A stretch of DNA of 64,000 nt. It comes from AP-15 sp963736715 (GTDB taxonomy: Bacteria > Pseudomonadota > Alphaproteobacteria > ATCC43930 > CGMCC-115725). Positions 25,042 through 34,607 of the stretch are shown one piece after another (position 1 is the stretch's first letter; each line of letters starts with the position of its first letter). The position numbers and the translations under genes were made by a program. The notes beneath the pieces were generated by a model. The model saw only the letters and a program-made list of their open reading frames with translations, did not search any database and was not told the DNA's origin. The DNA is taken from NCBI GenBank assembly GCA_963736715.1, contig CAVTQA010000051.1, forward strand, positions 62,001-126,000, written 5' to 3'.

Positions 25042-25764
25042 TCACGAGCCGCCATAGACCGGGATCACGGCTCCGCGTGTTGCGCGATTGTCCGGCGAGG
25101 CGAGGAAGGTGATGACTTCCGCGAGATCGGCGGGCGATACCCAACGCGAATGGTCTGCCTGCGGCATCGCCGCCCGGTTGGCCGGAGTGTCGAGGACCGA
25201 AGGGGCGACTGCGTTGACCCAGATTTGCTCGTCGGTCAGTTCTTGCGCCAGCGCCTGGGTGAGCGCTGCCACTGCGGATTTGGAGGCGGTATAGGCGGTC
25301 ATCCCCGCCCCGAGCCGCGGTTCGATGGCGGGCCGGGCCGAGACGTTGACAATACGACCCCCGGGCGTGCCGCTGCCCCGCGCCTTGCGCGCGCGAAACG
25401 CAACAACGGCGGCCGCCGAGCATAGAAAGCAGGACAACGCGTTCATGTGGAATTGCGCGGTGAAATCCGCCCCGGAAATTTCCGCAATCGGCGCCATTGC
25501 GAACCCCCCGGCGAGGTGAATGGAGGCCCAGAGCGGCGGAAGAGCATCGTAGAACCGCTTGACCGCGGCTTCGTCCGCGACGTCGATCTCGCGGACGATG
25601 TGCACTCCCGCATCCGCCGTGAACGGAAAACCGTCGAGTTCGGCAGCTATCAGATTGGGGACGTGACAGACCGCGTTTGCGGCGCGCAATGCGCCAACGA
25701 CCGCACGGCCCAGGGCGCCCGTCCCACCGCTTACGACGACATGGCTGCCGGCGAAATCAACCAT
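25042..25764 (-). CDS. SDR family oxidoreductase
   Basis: A 240-residue short-chain dehydrogenase. The glycine motif is slightly unusual (VSGGTGALGRAV in place of TGxxxGIG). SARPAIEPRLGAGMTAYTASK carries the active-site Tyr and Lys, and NAVAPSVLDTPANR the loop after beta 6. It most resembles dihydropteridine-reductase-like or generic SDRs. Its likely partners are the Bug receptor gene 75 bp upstream and other catabolic genes; the substrate is unknown. Confidence 0.85.
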   Translation of the reverse strand: MVDFAGSHVVVSGGTGALGRAVVGALRAANAVCHVPNLIAAELDGFPFTADAGVHIVREIDVADEAAVKRFYDALPPLWASIHLAGGFAMAPIAEISGADFTAQFHMNALSCFLCSAAAVVAFRARKARGSGTPGGRIVNVSARPAIEPRLGAGMTAYTASKSAVAALTQALAQELTDEQIWVNAVAPSVLDTPANRAAMPQADHSRWVSPADLAEVITFLASPDNRATRGAVIPVYGGS

Positions 25765-25838
25765 AGCGACTCCTCATCAGATCAAGGTTGGTTCTCGCGA
25801 AGCGATCCTCGATTCTTGCCGCATCACCGTTGAGCCCG

Positions 25839-26801
25839 TCATTCGATATGTATGCCGGCCTCTTTGGCAACCCGCCGCCAGCGTGCGATTTCGTCGTGGA
25901 TCAGCGAGGCGAGCGTCGAGGGCGGGCCACCGATCGCCTCGCCGCCGATATCGGCAAAGCGCTTCTCGATCTGGGGCTCGTGGACGATGCGATCGAGCTC
26001 GGTGTTGAGCCGAGTGATTACCGCCGATGGGGTGCCCGCCGGCGCCAAGATCCCGTACCACGACAATGCGGAAAATCCGGGCAGCGTGTCGGATATGGTC
26101 GGCAATTCCGGCACGGCCGGATCCGGGTGCCGGCCGGTGACCGCGAGCGCGCGCAGCCGCCCGTCTTGCACCATCGGCATCGCCGCGAGGATCGGCGCCA
26201 TCATGACTTGCGCCTCGCCATTCGCAACTGCCAGCAACGCGGCAGCCCCGCCATCGTAAGCGGTCTGCTCAACTTTGATCCCGGCAGTCAGCCGGAACAG
26301 CTCGAAGGCCATTTGGGTCGGGCCGCCGAGCCCGCCGGAGGCACTGGTGAGCCCGCCAGGGTGCTCCTTCCCATAAGCGATCAGCTCCTCGACGGATTCG
26401 ATCGGCAGCGACGGGTTGACCACGAGGAGGTATTGCGAGGCCACCAGCAGCGATACCGGAGCGAATGCCTTCTCGGTATCGAAAGGCAGCGAGTTATAGG
26501 TTCCGGGGTGGATGACGTGTGAGTTGGTGGTCAGCAGCAGCGTATAACCATCAGGCGGTGCCTTGGCGACAAACTCGCTGCCGACAATCCCGTCGGCCCC
26601 GGTGCGGTTGTCGATCATGACCTTCTGTTCGAGATGCTGGCCTAGCTGCGGGGCCACGATATCGGCCACAACACTGGCGGGGCCTCCCGGCGGAAACGGC
26701 ACAACAAGAGTGATTGGCCGGGCGGGGTAGCTCGCGGCGACCGCAACGGCGCAAACCCCGAAACCGAGCAGCAGCAGAAAGAGCCAGGTCGCCGGCTTCA
26801 T
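25839..26801 (-). CDS. Bug-family tripartite tricarboxylate transporter substrate-binding protein
   Basis: A 320-residue periplasmic solute receptor. I prefer the ATG at 26801, which opens a clean signal peptide (MKPATWLFLLLLGFGVCAVAV, cleavage near AAS-YPARP); ATGs at 26822 and 26843 are possible. Family signatures are YPARPITLVVPFPPGG, VMIDNRTGADGIVGSEFVAKAPPDGYTLL, the Asp-rich ligand pocket, and PTISDTLPGFSALSWYGILAPAGTP. Bug proteins bind carboxylates. No TctA/TctB membrane genes are nearby, which is typical for the expanded Bug family. Confidence 0.9.
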   Translation of the reverse strand: MKPATWLFLLLLGFGVCAVAVAASYPARPITLVVPFPPGGPASVVADIVAPQLGQHLEQKVMIDNRTGADGIVGSEFVAKAPPDGYTLLLTTNSHVIHPGTYNSLPFDTEKAFAPVSLLVASQYLLVVNPSLPIESVEELIAYGKEHPGGLTSASGGLGGPTQMAFELFRLTAGIKVEQTAYDGGAAALLAVANGEAQVMMAPILAAMPMVQDGRLRALAVTGRHPDPAVPELPTISDTLPGFSALSWYGILAPAGTPSAVITRLNTELDRIVHEPQIEKRFADIGGEAIGGPPSTLASLIHDEIARWRRVAKEAGIHIE

Positions 26802-26851
26802 GAGGTCTCTTGCAATCGTCATCGACAATCCGGCGCCGCCCATGGCGGCTG

Positions 26852-28361
26852 TTAAAAGGCGAAGGCGTAGATGCGGCCGTCGGCCCCGACATAGAGCCGG
26901 TCACCGGCCGCCAGTAAAGTCTGGAAGTGTCGCAGCCCCGTCATCGCATTACCAGCGCCCCCGCCAGTTGAACAGCGGCTCACCGGTATCGCCTCGATAG
27001 CCGTGCAGTAGCCCGTCGCCCTCGGCGCCGACGATCCAGACGATCGGGTTCGCACGGCCATCGGTCGTGGTCACGATCGGCGAGCCCTCTCCCCTGAAAG
27101 CGCCGCACCAAGCTGTATCGAGCGAGAGCGGGGAGCCGGCCCGGATGTACAGTACGGTAAGGTTGTTGCCGCCGCGGGCGGGCGGGCAATTCGCCCCCGG
27201 ACCTTGGAACGCGACCAATACACCGTCGGCAGCGGGATAGGCTGCCGGCGCGGTTCGGATCGGGCGGGTCGACACGGTCTTGGAAACCAGGCTGCCTCCG
27301 ATGCCGCCGAGATTGTTGCCATCGAGAAGATAGGCGCGCGCATCCTTGCCGAGCGCCAGGACAAGCGGCTTGGAACCGGCCCCGGACGGCACCTCCCCCG
27401 ACGGGACATTAAGGGGCAGCGGGTTGCTGCCGCCGAGATCGGCATCGCGCTCGTCGAGTGCGCGCCAGTCCGAGGGCGCGAAAAAGTCCTGCGGCCGCTC
27501 TTCGTGACGCAGGTCGGACATCAGCCGGATCACCGCTTCGCCGTCGCTCCATGCGCTCGTACCCATGGTGTTGCCGGTGGCAACGAAGAGGGCGCGCCCG
27601 TCGCTGCTGATCCCGCCCGGCGCCCAGATGCCGCCGCCCCGCCCGCGGGTGCTCCAACTGACGATGTCTCGCGGGTCCTGCAGGCGAATGCCGATGACCC
27701 AGCCGTGATAGTCGCCGCAGTCCCCGAAATGCCCGCCGTAAGGCACATAAACCCTGCCGTCGAGAATGGCGAGCGCGCCGCGCTCGTTCTGGAACCGGGT
27801 GTTGAAATGCTGTCCGCGGGCGGTCAGCGCCTCGGCAACATCGACGGGCCAGCCCGGCAATGGCGCGCCGTCCTTGAGGGACAAGGCGAACACCCGGTGA
27901 TGTGCGCCGGACGCGTCACCGACCATTGCGTCGAGATAGACCGCCTGCGTCGCCTCGTCGATGACCGGCGTGCCAGTGATCCCCAGCGGGTCGATATTGC
28001 CGCAAGGCTGCGTCGACAACGGGACCGGCCGGCCCAACGACCGCGTCCAGATCTGGTTTCCCGACCGCGCGTCGATGGCGTGAACGTCGTCGTTCTCGGT
28101 GGCGACGATCAGCATTCCCGAAGTCGACCCCGGCGGCTGCCAGTAGAGCGGCTGAGCATAGAGATGACCGGGAAATTGCGGGTGAAAGCTCGGGTCGAGA
28201 TGCAGTAAGCGAGCGCGCTCCCAGATCAGCGCGGGCACGATGAAGTTGCCGCTGCGATCGGAACTGCCGTGGTAAGTGAGAACGGATTGCGCGTGACAAT
28301 GGCCGGTGATCACCAGCGCCGACAACAGTGCACCCAGCCATCCGATCCAACGCGTTTTCAT
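26852..28361 (-). CDS. Exported PQQ-like beta-propeller protein (frameshifted near the 3' end)
   Basis: Signal peptide MKTRWIGWLGALLSALVITG with cleavage after HAQ, then an eight-bladed-type propeller. Repeats include ATENDDVHAIDARSGNQIWTRSLG, ITGTPVIDEATQAVYLDAMVG and GILA-type strands. The frame from 28361 stops at 26949 within a blade. Removing one G from the G5 run at ~26957-26961 restores a natural ending, TLLAAGDRLYVGADGRIYAF, which stops at 26852. BamB-like and quinoprotein-like members of this fold act in the periplasm; no PQQ ligands or CxxCH are evident, so an enzymatic role is doubtful. Confidence 0.78.
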
Positions 28362-28384
28362 TCGATTTGGCCGATGCGAAAGGC

Positions 28385-29164
28385 CTAGCGGCGCGACATC
28401 AAGGCGGCGGTTGCCGGCAGCGTAAGCGAATGCGGCGCGTATCGGCCGCCGAGCGCCAGGATTCGGTTCAGCATTCCGGTGATCACGACGCGCCGGCCGG
28501 CGCGCAAGGCACGATAGCCGATCCGTGCCACTTCCGCTGCACTCATCGCCGGCTGCAAAGCGATTTCGTTCGCGCCGGCCGCCTTGAAGAAATTCGTCGC
28601 GGTGGCGCCGGGACACAATGTCGTCACAGTAACGCCGGTGCCGCGCAGCTCATAGGTGAGCGCCTCACCGAGGCTCAGCACATAGGCCTTCGTCGCGAAA
28701 TAGACCGCCATCCGGGGGCCCGGCTGAAAGCTCGCCGTCGAGGCTACCAGCAATACTTTGCCGCGTCGGCGCGCCACCATCCCCGGCACCAGCAACCGGG
28801 TCAGCTCGGTCAGCGCCACGACATTAATCATCAGCATGTCGCCGACCCGCTGCGAGTCCATCTGATCGAACCGGCCGACGCCGCCGAGACCCGCGTTGTT
28901 CACGAGAACCTCGATCTGCAAGCCACGAGCCTCGAGTGCGCCCGCCAGCTCTGCTGCAGCTTCGGGCTTGGCGAGATCGGCGGCAATGACGACGGAGCTC
29001 GCGCCGTATGCCTCCAGTTCGGCGGCGAGCGTCTCCATCGCCGGCACGGTGCGCGCGCTGAGCACCAGATCGTGGCCGTCTTTCGCCAGCTCTCGCGCGA
29101 GATCGGCGCCGATGCCGCTCGAAGCTCCGGTGACCAGCGCGAGCGGGCGGGTTGGGCCGGTCAT
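28385..29164 (-). CDS. SDR family oxidoreductase (DltE/fatty-acyl reductase-like)
   Basis: A 259-residue classical SDR starting MTGPTRPLALVTGASSGIGADLA at 29164. NNAGLGGVGRF, the catalytic ASTASFQPGPRMAVYFATKAYVLSL (Ser, Tyr, Lys) and LCPGATATNFF are all visible. The ending resembles the DltE/YqjQ group, which often act on lipids or acyl chains. A GGAGG-like site precedes the ATG. The propeller gene follows 23 bp downstream. Confidence 0.88.
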   Translation of the reverse strand: MTGPTRPLALVTGASSGIGADLARELAKDGHDLVLSARTVPAMETLAAELEAYGASSVVIAADLAKPEAAAELAGALEARGLQIEVLVNNAGLGGVGRFDQMDSQRVGDMLMINVVALTELTRLLVPGMVARRRGKVLLVASTASFQPGPRMAVYFATKAYVLSLGEALTYELRGTGVTVTTLCPGATATNFFKAAGANEIALQPAMSAAEVARIGYRALRAGRRVVITGMLNRILALGGRYAPHSLTLPATAALMSRR

Positions 29165-29295
29165 GCTCGATGCCTCCTTTACAATGTTCCCGCGGCGGCT
29201 CCAGCGTCGAGCATCCGGTCGCCGCAACCTCGCCGCCTTTCAGCACCAGCGCGATGCGGTCGGGGTTTTGCAGGATCGTAACGTCGCCGAGCGGA

Positions 29296-30435
29296 TCACC
29301 TGGCGACGACGATCAGATCGGCGAGCTTGCCCTTTTCGATTGTGCCAAACTCGTGCTCGCGGCCGAGACACTCGGCGGCCCATCCGGTCGCCGCCCGCAA
29401 TGCCTGAAGCGGGCTCAGCCCCGCTTTGACGAGGCACTCGATTTCGAGCGCGTTCTGCGGGTGACCGTGGCCGCCGGCATCGGTTCCGGCAGCGATCTTG
29501 ACCCCGGCGGCGAATGCTCGGCGCAGGCTCTGGATATGGTGCTCCCGCAGGTGGTGGGCCCGTTCGCGAATATGCGGCAGCGGCGATTTGCGATGGAAAT
29601 CGTACACCGCAAAGGTCGGCACAAAGAAAATCCCACGCTGTGCCATCCCGTCGAGCAGTTCGGGCTCCTCGTCGAGGTAGCAGCCGTGCTCTATGGAATC
29701 GACGCCCGCTTCGATCGCGACGCGCAAGCCCCGGCCGCCGAGCGCGTGGCACATCACGCGGCGGTCGAGCGCGTGCGCCTCGTCGGTCAGTGCCTGCATC
29801 TCGTCGAGATTGAAGGCGCCGTCGCGCGGCCCGTGCTCGGGGCGCGAGCTGGCCCCGCCGGTGGTGGCGCATTTGATGACATCCGCGCCGGCCCGCACTA
29901 CCCGGCGGACTACCGGGCGGACATCTGCGAGGCTGTTGACGACCCCGTCGGGCAGCAGCGGGTCGTGCGGCACGCAGCAGGAAAACCCGGACGGGCTGAC
30001 CCGGTCGCCGATCCCACCGATCGGCGAGATGATGCACAGCGAGACGACGAGCCGCGGCCCTGAGATCAATCCCTCGTCGATCGCCCGCTTGAACCCCGCG
30101 TCGAGACCGGCGGCGTCGCGCACCGCGGTGTATCCCATCGCCAAGGTCTGCTCGAGGACCTTGGCGGTACGCAACGTCCGGGTGCTCTGCGGCTCCTCGA
30201 TGCCCCAGCGCCGCGCCAGATCGTAGCCGTGAAACGCCATATGGTCGTGGCAGTCGATCAGGCCCGGCAGGATGGTCATGCCCGAGACGTCGATGATCTC
30301 GGCATCCGGCGGCCATTCGCCGGCGGCTTTGGTGGTGACCGCCTCGATCCGCCCATCGCGGATCACGATCGTCGCGCCCGGCTGCGGCCCGGTTCCGGTC
30401 CCGTCGATCAGCCTTCCGCCCCTCAGCACCTTCAT
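29296..30435 (-). CDS. Metal-dependent amidohydrolase family protein (probable C-terminal frameshift)
   Basis: A 379-residue open frame; TIM-barrel amidohydrolase of the prolidase/imidazolonepropionase-like branch. Visible are the composite beta domain (VLRGGRLIDGTG), the metal site GLIDCHDHMAFHG, a probable carbamylated Lys (ADVIKCATTGG), metal His residues (VMCHALGG, SIEHGCYLD) and the catalytic Asp (IAAGTDAGGHGHP). The frame stops just after KLADLIVVAR. One base skipped near 29297 gives the normal continuation PLGDVTILQNPDRIALVLKG, so the true end is probably near 29215. Hydrolyses a C-N bond in an unknown substrate. Confidence 0.82.
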   Translation of the reverse strand: MKVLRGGRLIDGTGTGPQPGATIVIRDGRIEAVTTKAAGEWPPDAEIIDVSGMTILPGLIDCHDHMAFHGYDLARRWGIEEPQSTRTLRTAKVLEQTLAMGYTAVRDAAGLDAGFKRAIDEGLISGPRLVVSLCIISPIGGIGDRVSPSGFSCCVPHDPLLPDGVVNSLADVRPVVRRVVRAGADVIKCATTGGASSRPEHGPRDGAFNLDEMQALTDEAHALDRRVMCHALGGRGLRVAIEAGVDSIEHGCYLDEEPELLDGMAQRGIFFVPTFAVYDFHRKSPLPHIRERAHHLREHHIQSLRRAFAAGVKIAAGTDAGGHGHPQNALEIECLVKAGLSPLQALRAATGWAAECLGREHEFGTIEKGKLADLIVVAR

Positions 30436-30611
30436 ATCGGCGCGCTCCTTCTACATCCTGTCGACGATCCCAAATCGCGAGCCCATTCACAATCGAGAAC
30501 GTAACGGAAACCTGAGGAAGCTTGGCGGCGGACTCTCCGGCGTAGCGATCCAGCGGCGCGATCCAATATCCGGGGTATCGAACTTGAGATTGCTAAGGAA
30601 GGGAGAGGGCA

Positions 30612-30941
30612 ATGAAGATAAACCAGACAGTATTCAGCCGGTTCGGACAGATCGGAAAAGGCGTGGCGCTGGCCGGCGCCGTCGCCGCGCTGTCTTTGAC
30701 CACCCCGACACCGGCGCATGCCGGCAGCGGTGCCGGAGCGGCGATCGGGCTGGGCATCCTCGGCGGCGTCATCGCTGGCGCGGCGATCGCCAACTCGACC
30801 CCGCCGGCTTACGCCTATGGGCCGCCGCCAGCCTCGGCCTATTACAACCCGCAGCCCTATCCGAGCTATTACGGCCCGTCCCCCACTGATTACTATCCGG
30901 CATCGCAGCCCTATTATTACGGCTGGAACCCTTACCGATAG
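30612..30941 (+). CDS. Exported Tyr/Pro-rich small protein
   Basis: A 109-residue protein with a strong GGAAGGGAGAGGG ribosome site. The signal peptide ends near PAHA-GSG. A glycine/alanine-rich helix (GAAIGLGILGGVIAGAAIA) could insert in a membrane. The C-terminal ~45 residues are rich in Tyr and Pro (YYNPQPYPSYY, SQPYYYGW). Proteins of this build are common envelope proteins in rhizobia; function unknown. A hairpin at 30972-31001 follows. Confidence 0.7.
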   Translation: MKINQTVFSRFGQIGKGVALAGAVAALSLTTPTPAHAGSGAGAAIGLGILGGVIAGAAIANSTPPAYAYGPPPASAYYNPQPYPSYYGPSPTDYYPASQPYYYGWNPYR

Positions 30942-30971
30942 AACTCGGCGAATATTGCGACAGGAACGAAA

Positions 30972-31001
30972 ATGCCCGGCCTCCACCAGGAGGCCGGGCA
31001 T
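30972..31001 (+). terminator. Strong hairpin downstream of the Tyr-rich gene
   Basis: A perfect 13-bp stem (ATGCCCGGCCTCC / GGAGGCCGGGCAT) with loop ACCA. No U-tract follows, so it may act bidirectionally between this gene and the convergent amidohydrolase gene at 31075. Confidence 0.65.
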
Positions 31002-31074
31002 CACGTTTCCCCTGACCCGGGTCCCGAACGGATTTTCTCGGGACGGTGGCGCGTGCAGCGAGACGGGTGAGGGG

Positions 31075-32547
31075 CTATTCCGCCGCGGCGCGCACCGGCG
31101 TCTTGCCGAGCACTTCGGCGGCGGCGTCGGCGACCGGGGTGCCTTCGAAGAAGTCGGGGTTCTGCGTGCCGAAGAGGCGCACCGCGTTGGCGAAGGTGAA
31201 GTCGCGGAAGTCGTCCCGGGTGATCAGCTCGTCCTCGACCAATTCCCAGGCCTCGGGGAGGACCATGCGCATGTCGGGGATGTCGAAATGGCCGACATCG
31301 GAGCTGAAGATCGCGTTGATCCGGGCGCCGAACGGGTTGAGCTTACTGAACGCGACAGCGTTCATCCGGTCGTCCGGCTCGCAGCCGAAGAAGAACGGCT
31401 TTGCATAGAGGTCGATCCAGTCCTCCTTGCGGGCGATCTGGCACGCGGCGTAATCGTCGTGCACCGGGACCCCGCCGTCGAGCTCGTCGTCACCCGGATT
31501 GGGCCAGCCGTCGCGGCGGCGCAGTTCGTCGCCGATGTCCTTGTACCCGTATTTCTCGACCAGCTGCGCCAGCAGCGGGCGGTCGAGCTTTTTCGGGTCC
31601 ATGTATTCGAGCCCTGCCTTGCCGCGCCGCTCCCAATGCTCGATCAGGTCGGCGAACAGCTGGCAGGCCCAGCCGGATCCGCCTTCGAGGAAGCCAAAGC
31701 GCAAATCCGGGAAGCGCCGCGTGACGCCGCCGAGGAATATGGCCTTGGCCACCGCGTGCCCGGCGGCGGCGAAATGGCCGATATGGTTGAAGGTGAAGTT
31801 GCTCGCCGTGTTGCGCAATCCGAGGCCGCGGCCGCCGGTGTGGAAGGTTGGCGCGATCTTCAGTTCCAGGCATTTCCGCCAGACCGGGTCGTAGTCGTAG
31901 TCGCTGTCGAGGCCGAGTTGGTCGTAATGCGCCGCGAAGCGGGCGATTTCGGGGTCGACGCCCTTGGCCCCCAGTAATGGCCGCCTGATCCCGCTGCCGA
32001 ACATGCCGACTTTGGAGCCGAGCTGCCGGGTGACGAATTCGAGTTCGGCGATCGCCTCCTCGGGGGTATGCATCGGGATCACCGCCGCCGGGGTCAGACG
32101 GTCGCTGAGATCGCGGAAGTAATCGGCGGTCACGATATTGAAGCCGCGGATCACGGCGCGCCGGGTTTCGTCATCCTCGATGCGCGCTATGCCCAGCCCC
32201 GCGGTCGGATAGATGATGCCGAAATCGATCCCGAGCTCATCGAGACGATCGTACAACATCCGCGGCATCATCGCGGTGGCGCGGTCGCAGGTGTTCGTGG
32301 ATTGGCGCCCCCAATAGCCTTCCATCGCGATGCCGCGGCGGCGCCGCTCGGCGATCGACAGCGACAGCGCGTCGGGGATGCGGCGCATGTGCCTGAGCAG
32401 CCCGTCCGCCGCCTTGTCGCCGGCGGCCTTGCGCACCTTCTCGGCGAAGACCGGCCCGTATTCGATCCAATGGCCGTCGGCGTCGATGACCGGATGGGTG
32501 AGCCCGGAACGGACCTTCTCGGGGTGCCACTCTTTGCGTGCGCTCAT
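31075..32547 (-). CDS. Amidohydrolase family protein (ACMSD/PF04909 type)
   Basis: A 490-residue TIM-barrel protein starting MSARKEWHPEKVRSGLTHPV at 32547. The family start VIDADGHWIEYGPVF replaces the usual HxH with D-x-H. Later metal and catalytic positions are seen in PTFHTGGRG, FNHIGHFAAAG and SSDVGHFDIPDM. Members decarboxylate or hydrolyse aromatic-derived acids, often in catabolic clusters, and are longer than ACMSD (~335) because of insertions, as here. Single minus-strand gene. Confidence 0.83.
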   Translation of the reverse strand: MSARKEWHPEKVRSGLTHPVIDADGHWIEYGPVFAEKVRKAAGDKAADGLLRHMRRIPDALSLSIAERRRRGIAMEGYWGRQSTNTCDRATAMMPRMLYDRLDELGIDFGIIYPTAGLGIARIEDDETRRAVIRGFNIVTADYFRDLSDRLTPAAVIPMHTPEEAIAELEFVTRQLGSKVGMFGSGIRRPLLGAKGVDPEIARFAAHYDQLGLDSDYDYDPVWRKCLELKIAPTFHTGGRGLGLRNTASNFTFNHIGHFAAAGHAVAKAIFLGGVTRRFPDLRFGFLEGGSGWACQLFADLIEHWERRGKAGLEYMDPKKLDRPLLAQLVEKYGYKDIGDELRRRDGWPNPGDDELDGGVPVHDDYAACQIARKEDWIDLYAKPFFFGCEPDDRMNAVAFSKLNPFGARINAIFSSDVGHFDIPDMRMVLPEAWELVEDELITRDDFRDFTFANAVRLFGTQNPDFFEGTPVADAAAEVLGKTPVRAAAE

Positions 32548-32743
32548 GCTCTGTCCTCCGCGGATGTGCTCGGTGCATTGTGCTGCCATTCTTAACAGAG
32601 CGCCAGCAACGATTTCCAATTGGGGATTAGCCGTCCGCGAGCGGGTGGCCGTCCCGCAAGGAGAAATCAGCCGCCGCCCCATGGTGATGGCGTTGACCGT
32701 CTGATATCGTCCGCAATCACTATGAAACAGGGAAGCGGCTGTT

Positions 32744-33535
32744 ATGACAATCATCGGTCAGGTTGAGAGCGTCTGGCGCTATCCGGTGAAAAGCATGCGG
32801 GGTGAGGAATTGCCGGAAATTTTTGCCTCCTTTTCGGGCGTTTATGGCGATCGGCTCTACGCTTTCAAAAGCTCGGCTGCGCCAGCCGGATTTCCGTATT
32901 TTACGGGGCGAGAGCGGCATGAGATGTTGCTGTACCGTCCGCGCTTTCGCCATCCGGGAAGAGCCGCTGTCCCCCCAAACCTGGCAGAGGCGGAGGCGCT
33001 TTCTCCGATACTCAATCCCATTGGCGCCGGCCCGGCCGACCTAGCGCTGGAGGTTGCGACGCCGACCGGCGACGTGCTGGCGGTCGAGGATCCGGCGCTG
33101 CTGCGCCAGTTGGCCGACGGGACCGATGATGGTCATTCGCTGACACTGCTGCGCTCCGAGCGGTCGATGACGGATTGCCGCCCGATTTCGCTCTTTTCGC
33201 TACAGACCGTGCGGCAGCTTGGTGAGGAGGTCGGAGCCATCCTCGATAAGCGGCGCTTCCGGGCCAATGTGTATCTGGATCTTGGAGCCGCGGGCGGCTT
33301 TTCCGAAGACGGTCTGGTCGGCCGCAGGCTGCGGATCGGCTCGAGAGTCGTGGTCTCGGTCGGCGACCGGGACCCGCGCTGCCAGATGATCACGCTCGAT
33401 CCGGACACGGCCGAGCCGAACCCGGAGGTGCTGCGCAAAGTTGCGCGGGGTCACGATGGCACAGCGGGCGTTTACGGCGCGGTCCTGGTGGAGGGAATAA
33501 TCCGCGTGGGCGATGACGTCGAAGTTTTGGATTGA
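32744..33535 (+). CDS. MOSC domain-containing protein
   Basis: A 263-residue protein with MOSC N-terminal barrel (QVESVWRYPVKSMRGEELPE, GVYGDRLYAF) and the MOSC domain (DCRPISLFSLQTVRQLG, KRRFRANVYLD, GDRDPRCQMITLDPDT with the conserved Cys, and VYGAVLVEGIIRVGDDVEV). MOSC proteins bind the molybdenum cofactor or transfer sulfur and include the mARC/YcbX detoxifying reductases. Here no ferredoxin domain is attached. Converges with the next gene, 3 bp away. Confidence 0.85.
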   Translation: MTIIGQVESVWRYPVKSMRGEELPEIFASFSGVYGDRLYAFKSSAAPAGFPYFTGRERHEMLLYRPRFRHPGRAAVPPNLAEAEALSPILNPIGAGPADLALEVATPTGDVLAVEDPALLRQLADGTDDGHSLTLLRSERSMTDCRPISLFSLQTVRQLGEEVGAILDKRRFRANVYLDLGAAGGFSEDGLVGRRLRIGSRVVVSVGDRDPRCQMITLDPDTAEPNPEVLRKVARGHDGTAGVYGAVLVEGIIRVGDDVEVLD

Positions 33536-33538
33536 GCG

Positions 33539-34351
33539 TCAGGCGCCGAGGCCGAAGCGGCGGCCGAGAAAATCGAGCACGTCGCCGGAGCAGCGGTCGG
33601 GGAAGGCGTCGCAGATGTTGTGCGGCGCGCCTTCGTAGACCCGTATCTCGACATCCCGGAGGTGCCGTCGGAACGGCTCGTAATTCGCGGTCGAGCCGAT
33701 CGGCTCGGCGCCCGGCACGACGACGAGCGTCGGGCAATCAATGCGGGTCAGCTGGTCACTCCAGTCGTAGCTCGCCATCAGCAACACGAATTTGCCGATA
33801 TAGGCCGGATCGTTCTTGGCGGCCTCGTCGAGAAACCACTCGACGTGCCCCGGATCGACCTGGTCCAACGGGAGACGGTCCGCGATCGTTTCGGCGAGGA
33901 AGGTGCGCATGCCTTTCGCCTGGATCTGCGGGATCCAGCTCGGCGCCTGGCTGTTCTTAAGACCCGGCGTCGAGCCGAACAGCATCAGGCTGCGCACCCG
34001 CTCGCCATGGTTCATCGCCAGTTGCTGGCCGAGATAGCCGCCCGCCGAATTTCCGACGATATGGGCATTGGTGCAATCCAGATGGTCCATCAGCTCGATG
34101 ACGTCGCGCACCAGCCGGTCGAGGGTAAGCTCGCCGTCGGCCGGCGGGATTTCCGAGCTGCCATGGCCGCGCAAATCCATGCGCACGACCCGGTAATGCC
34201 GGCTGAGCGGCGGGACCCACGCGTAGTACCGGCGGGCGCTGCCCATCGCCGCATGCAGCAGCAGCAAAATCGGCGCCTTCTTCCACGGGTCGGTGAAGTT
34301 GTCGATGCGATAGCCGAGGCGTATGCCGTCGCTGGCGCTGAAGCTGTCCAT
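33539..34351 (-). CDS. Alpha/beta hydrolase
   Basis: A 270-residue alpha/beta-fold hydrolase. HAAMGSARRYYAWVPPLS gives the oxyanion region, GHGSSE follows, and the nucleophile elbow is GNSAGGY (Ser ~ residue 100). The acid is probably in TLVVVPGAEPIG and the His in GAPHNICDAF. The broad alpha/beta hydrolase 1 family includes C-C hydrolases and esterases; substrate unknown. Confidence 0.87.
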   Translation of the reverse strand: MDSFSASDGIRLGYRIDNFTDPWKKAPILLLLHAAMGSARRYYAWVPPLSRHYRVVRMDLRGHGSSEIPPADGELTLDRLVRDVIELMDHLDCTNAHIVGNSAGGYLGQQLAMNHGERVRSLMLFGSTPGLKNSQAPSWIPQIQAKGMRTFLAETIADRLPLDQVDPGHVEWFLDEAAKNDPAYIGKFVLLMASYDWSDQLTRIDCPTLVVVPGAEPIGSTANYEPFRRHLRDVEIRVYEGAPHNICDAFPDRCSGDVLDFLGRRFGLGA

Positions 34352-34430
34352 ATTCGCTTCCCTCTGGAGTTCGTCGCCCCCGCGGAAAGCGGAGGTCGAG
34401 GGGCCAGCGATCGAGACCCCGCCCCCCTGG

Positions 34431-34450
34431 ATTCCCGCTTTCGCGGGAAT
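34431..34450. repeat. Short palindrome ATTCCCGC-tttc-GCGGGAAT
   Basis: An 8-bp stem with a TTTC loop, in the 255-bp intergenic space 34352-34607. It is the same unit as the hairpins at 20127-20221, so it is another copy of that dispersed repeat. Confidence 0.6.
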
Positions 34451-34607
34451 GACGAATAAATGCCGCCTTTCTTGCCTCCTAACGGAGGGATCATCTACGA
34501 GCTTCTTGGACGAGACAATCTGTCGGGGGCGGGCGGCAAAAGGTTCGCCTCATGCGGCTCCGGTGCTGCGTTGGCCTCCGTTTCTACTGAAGCGCCTGCG
34601 GTCGGGT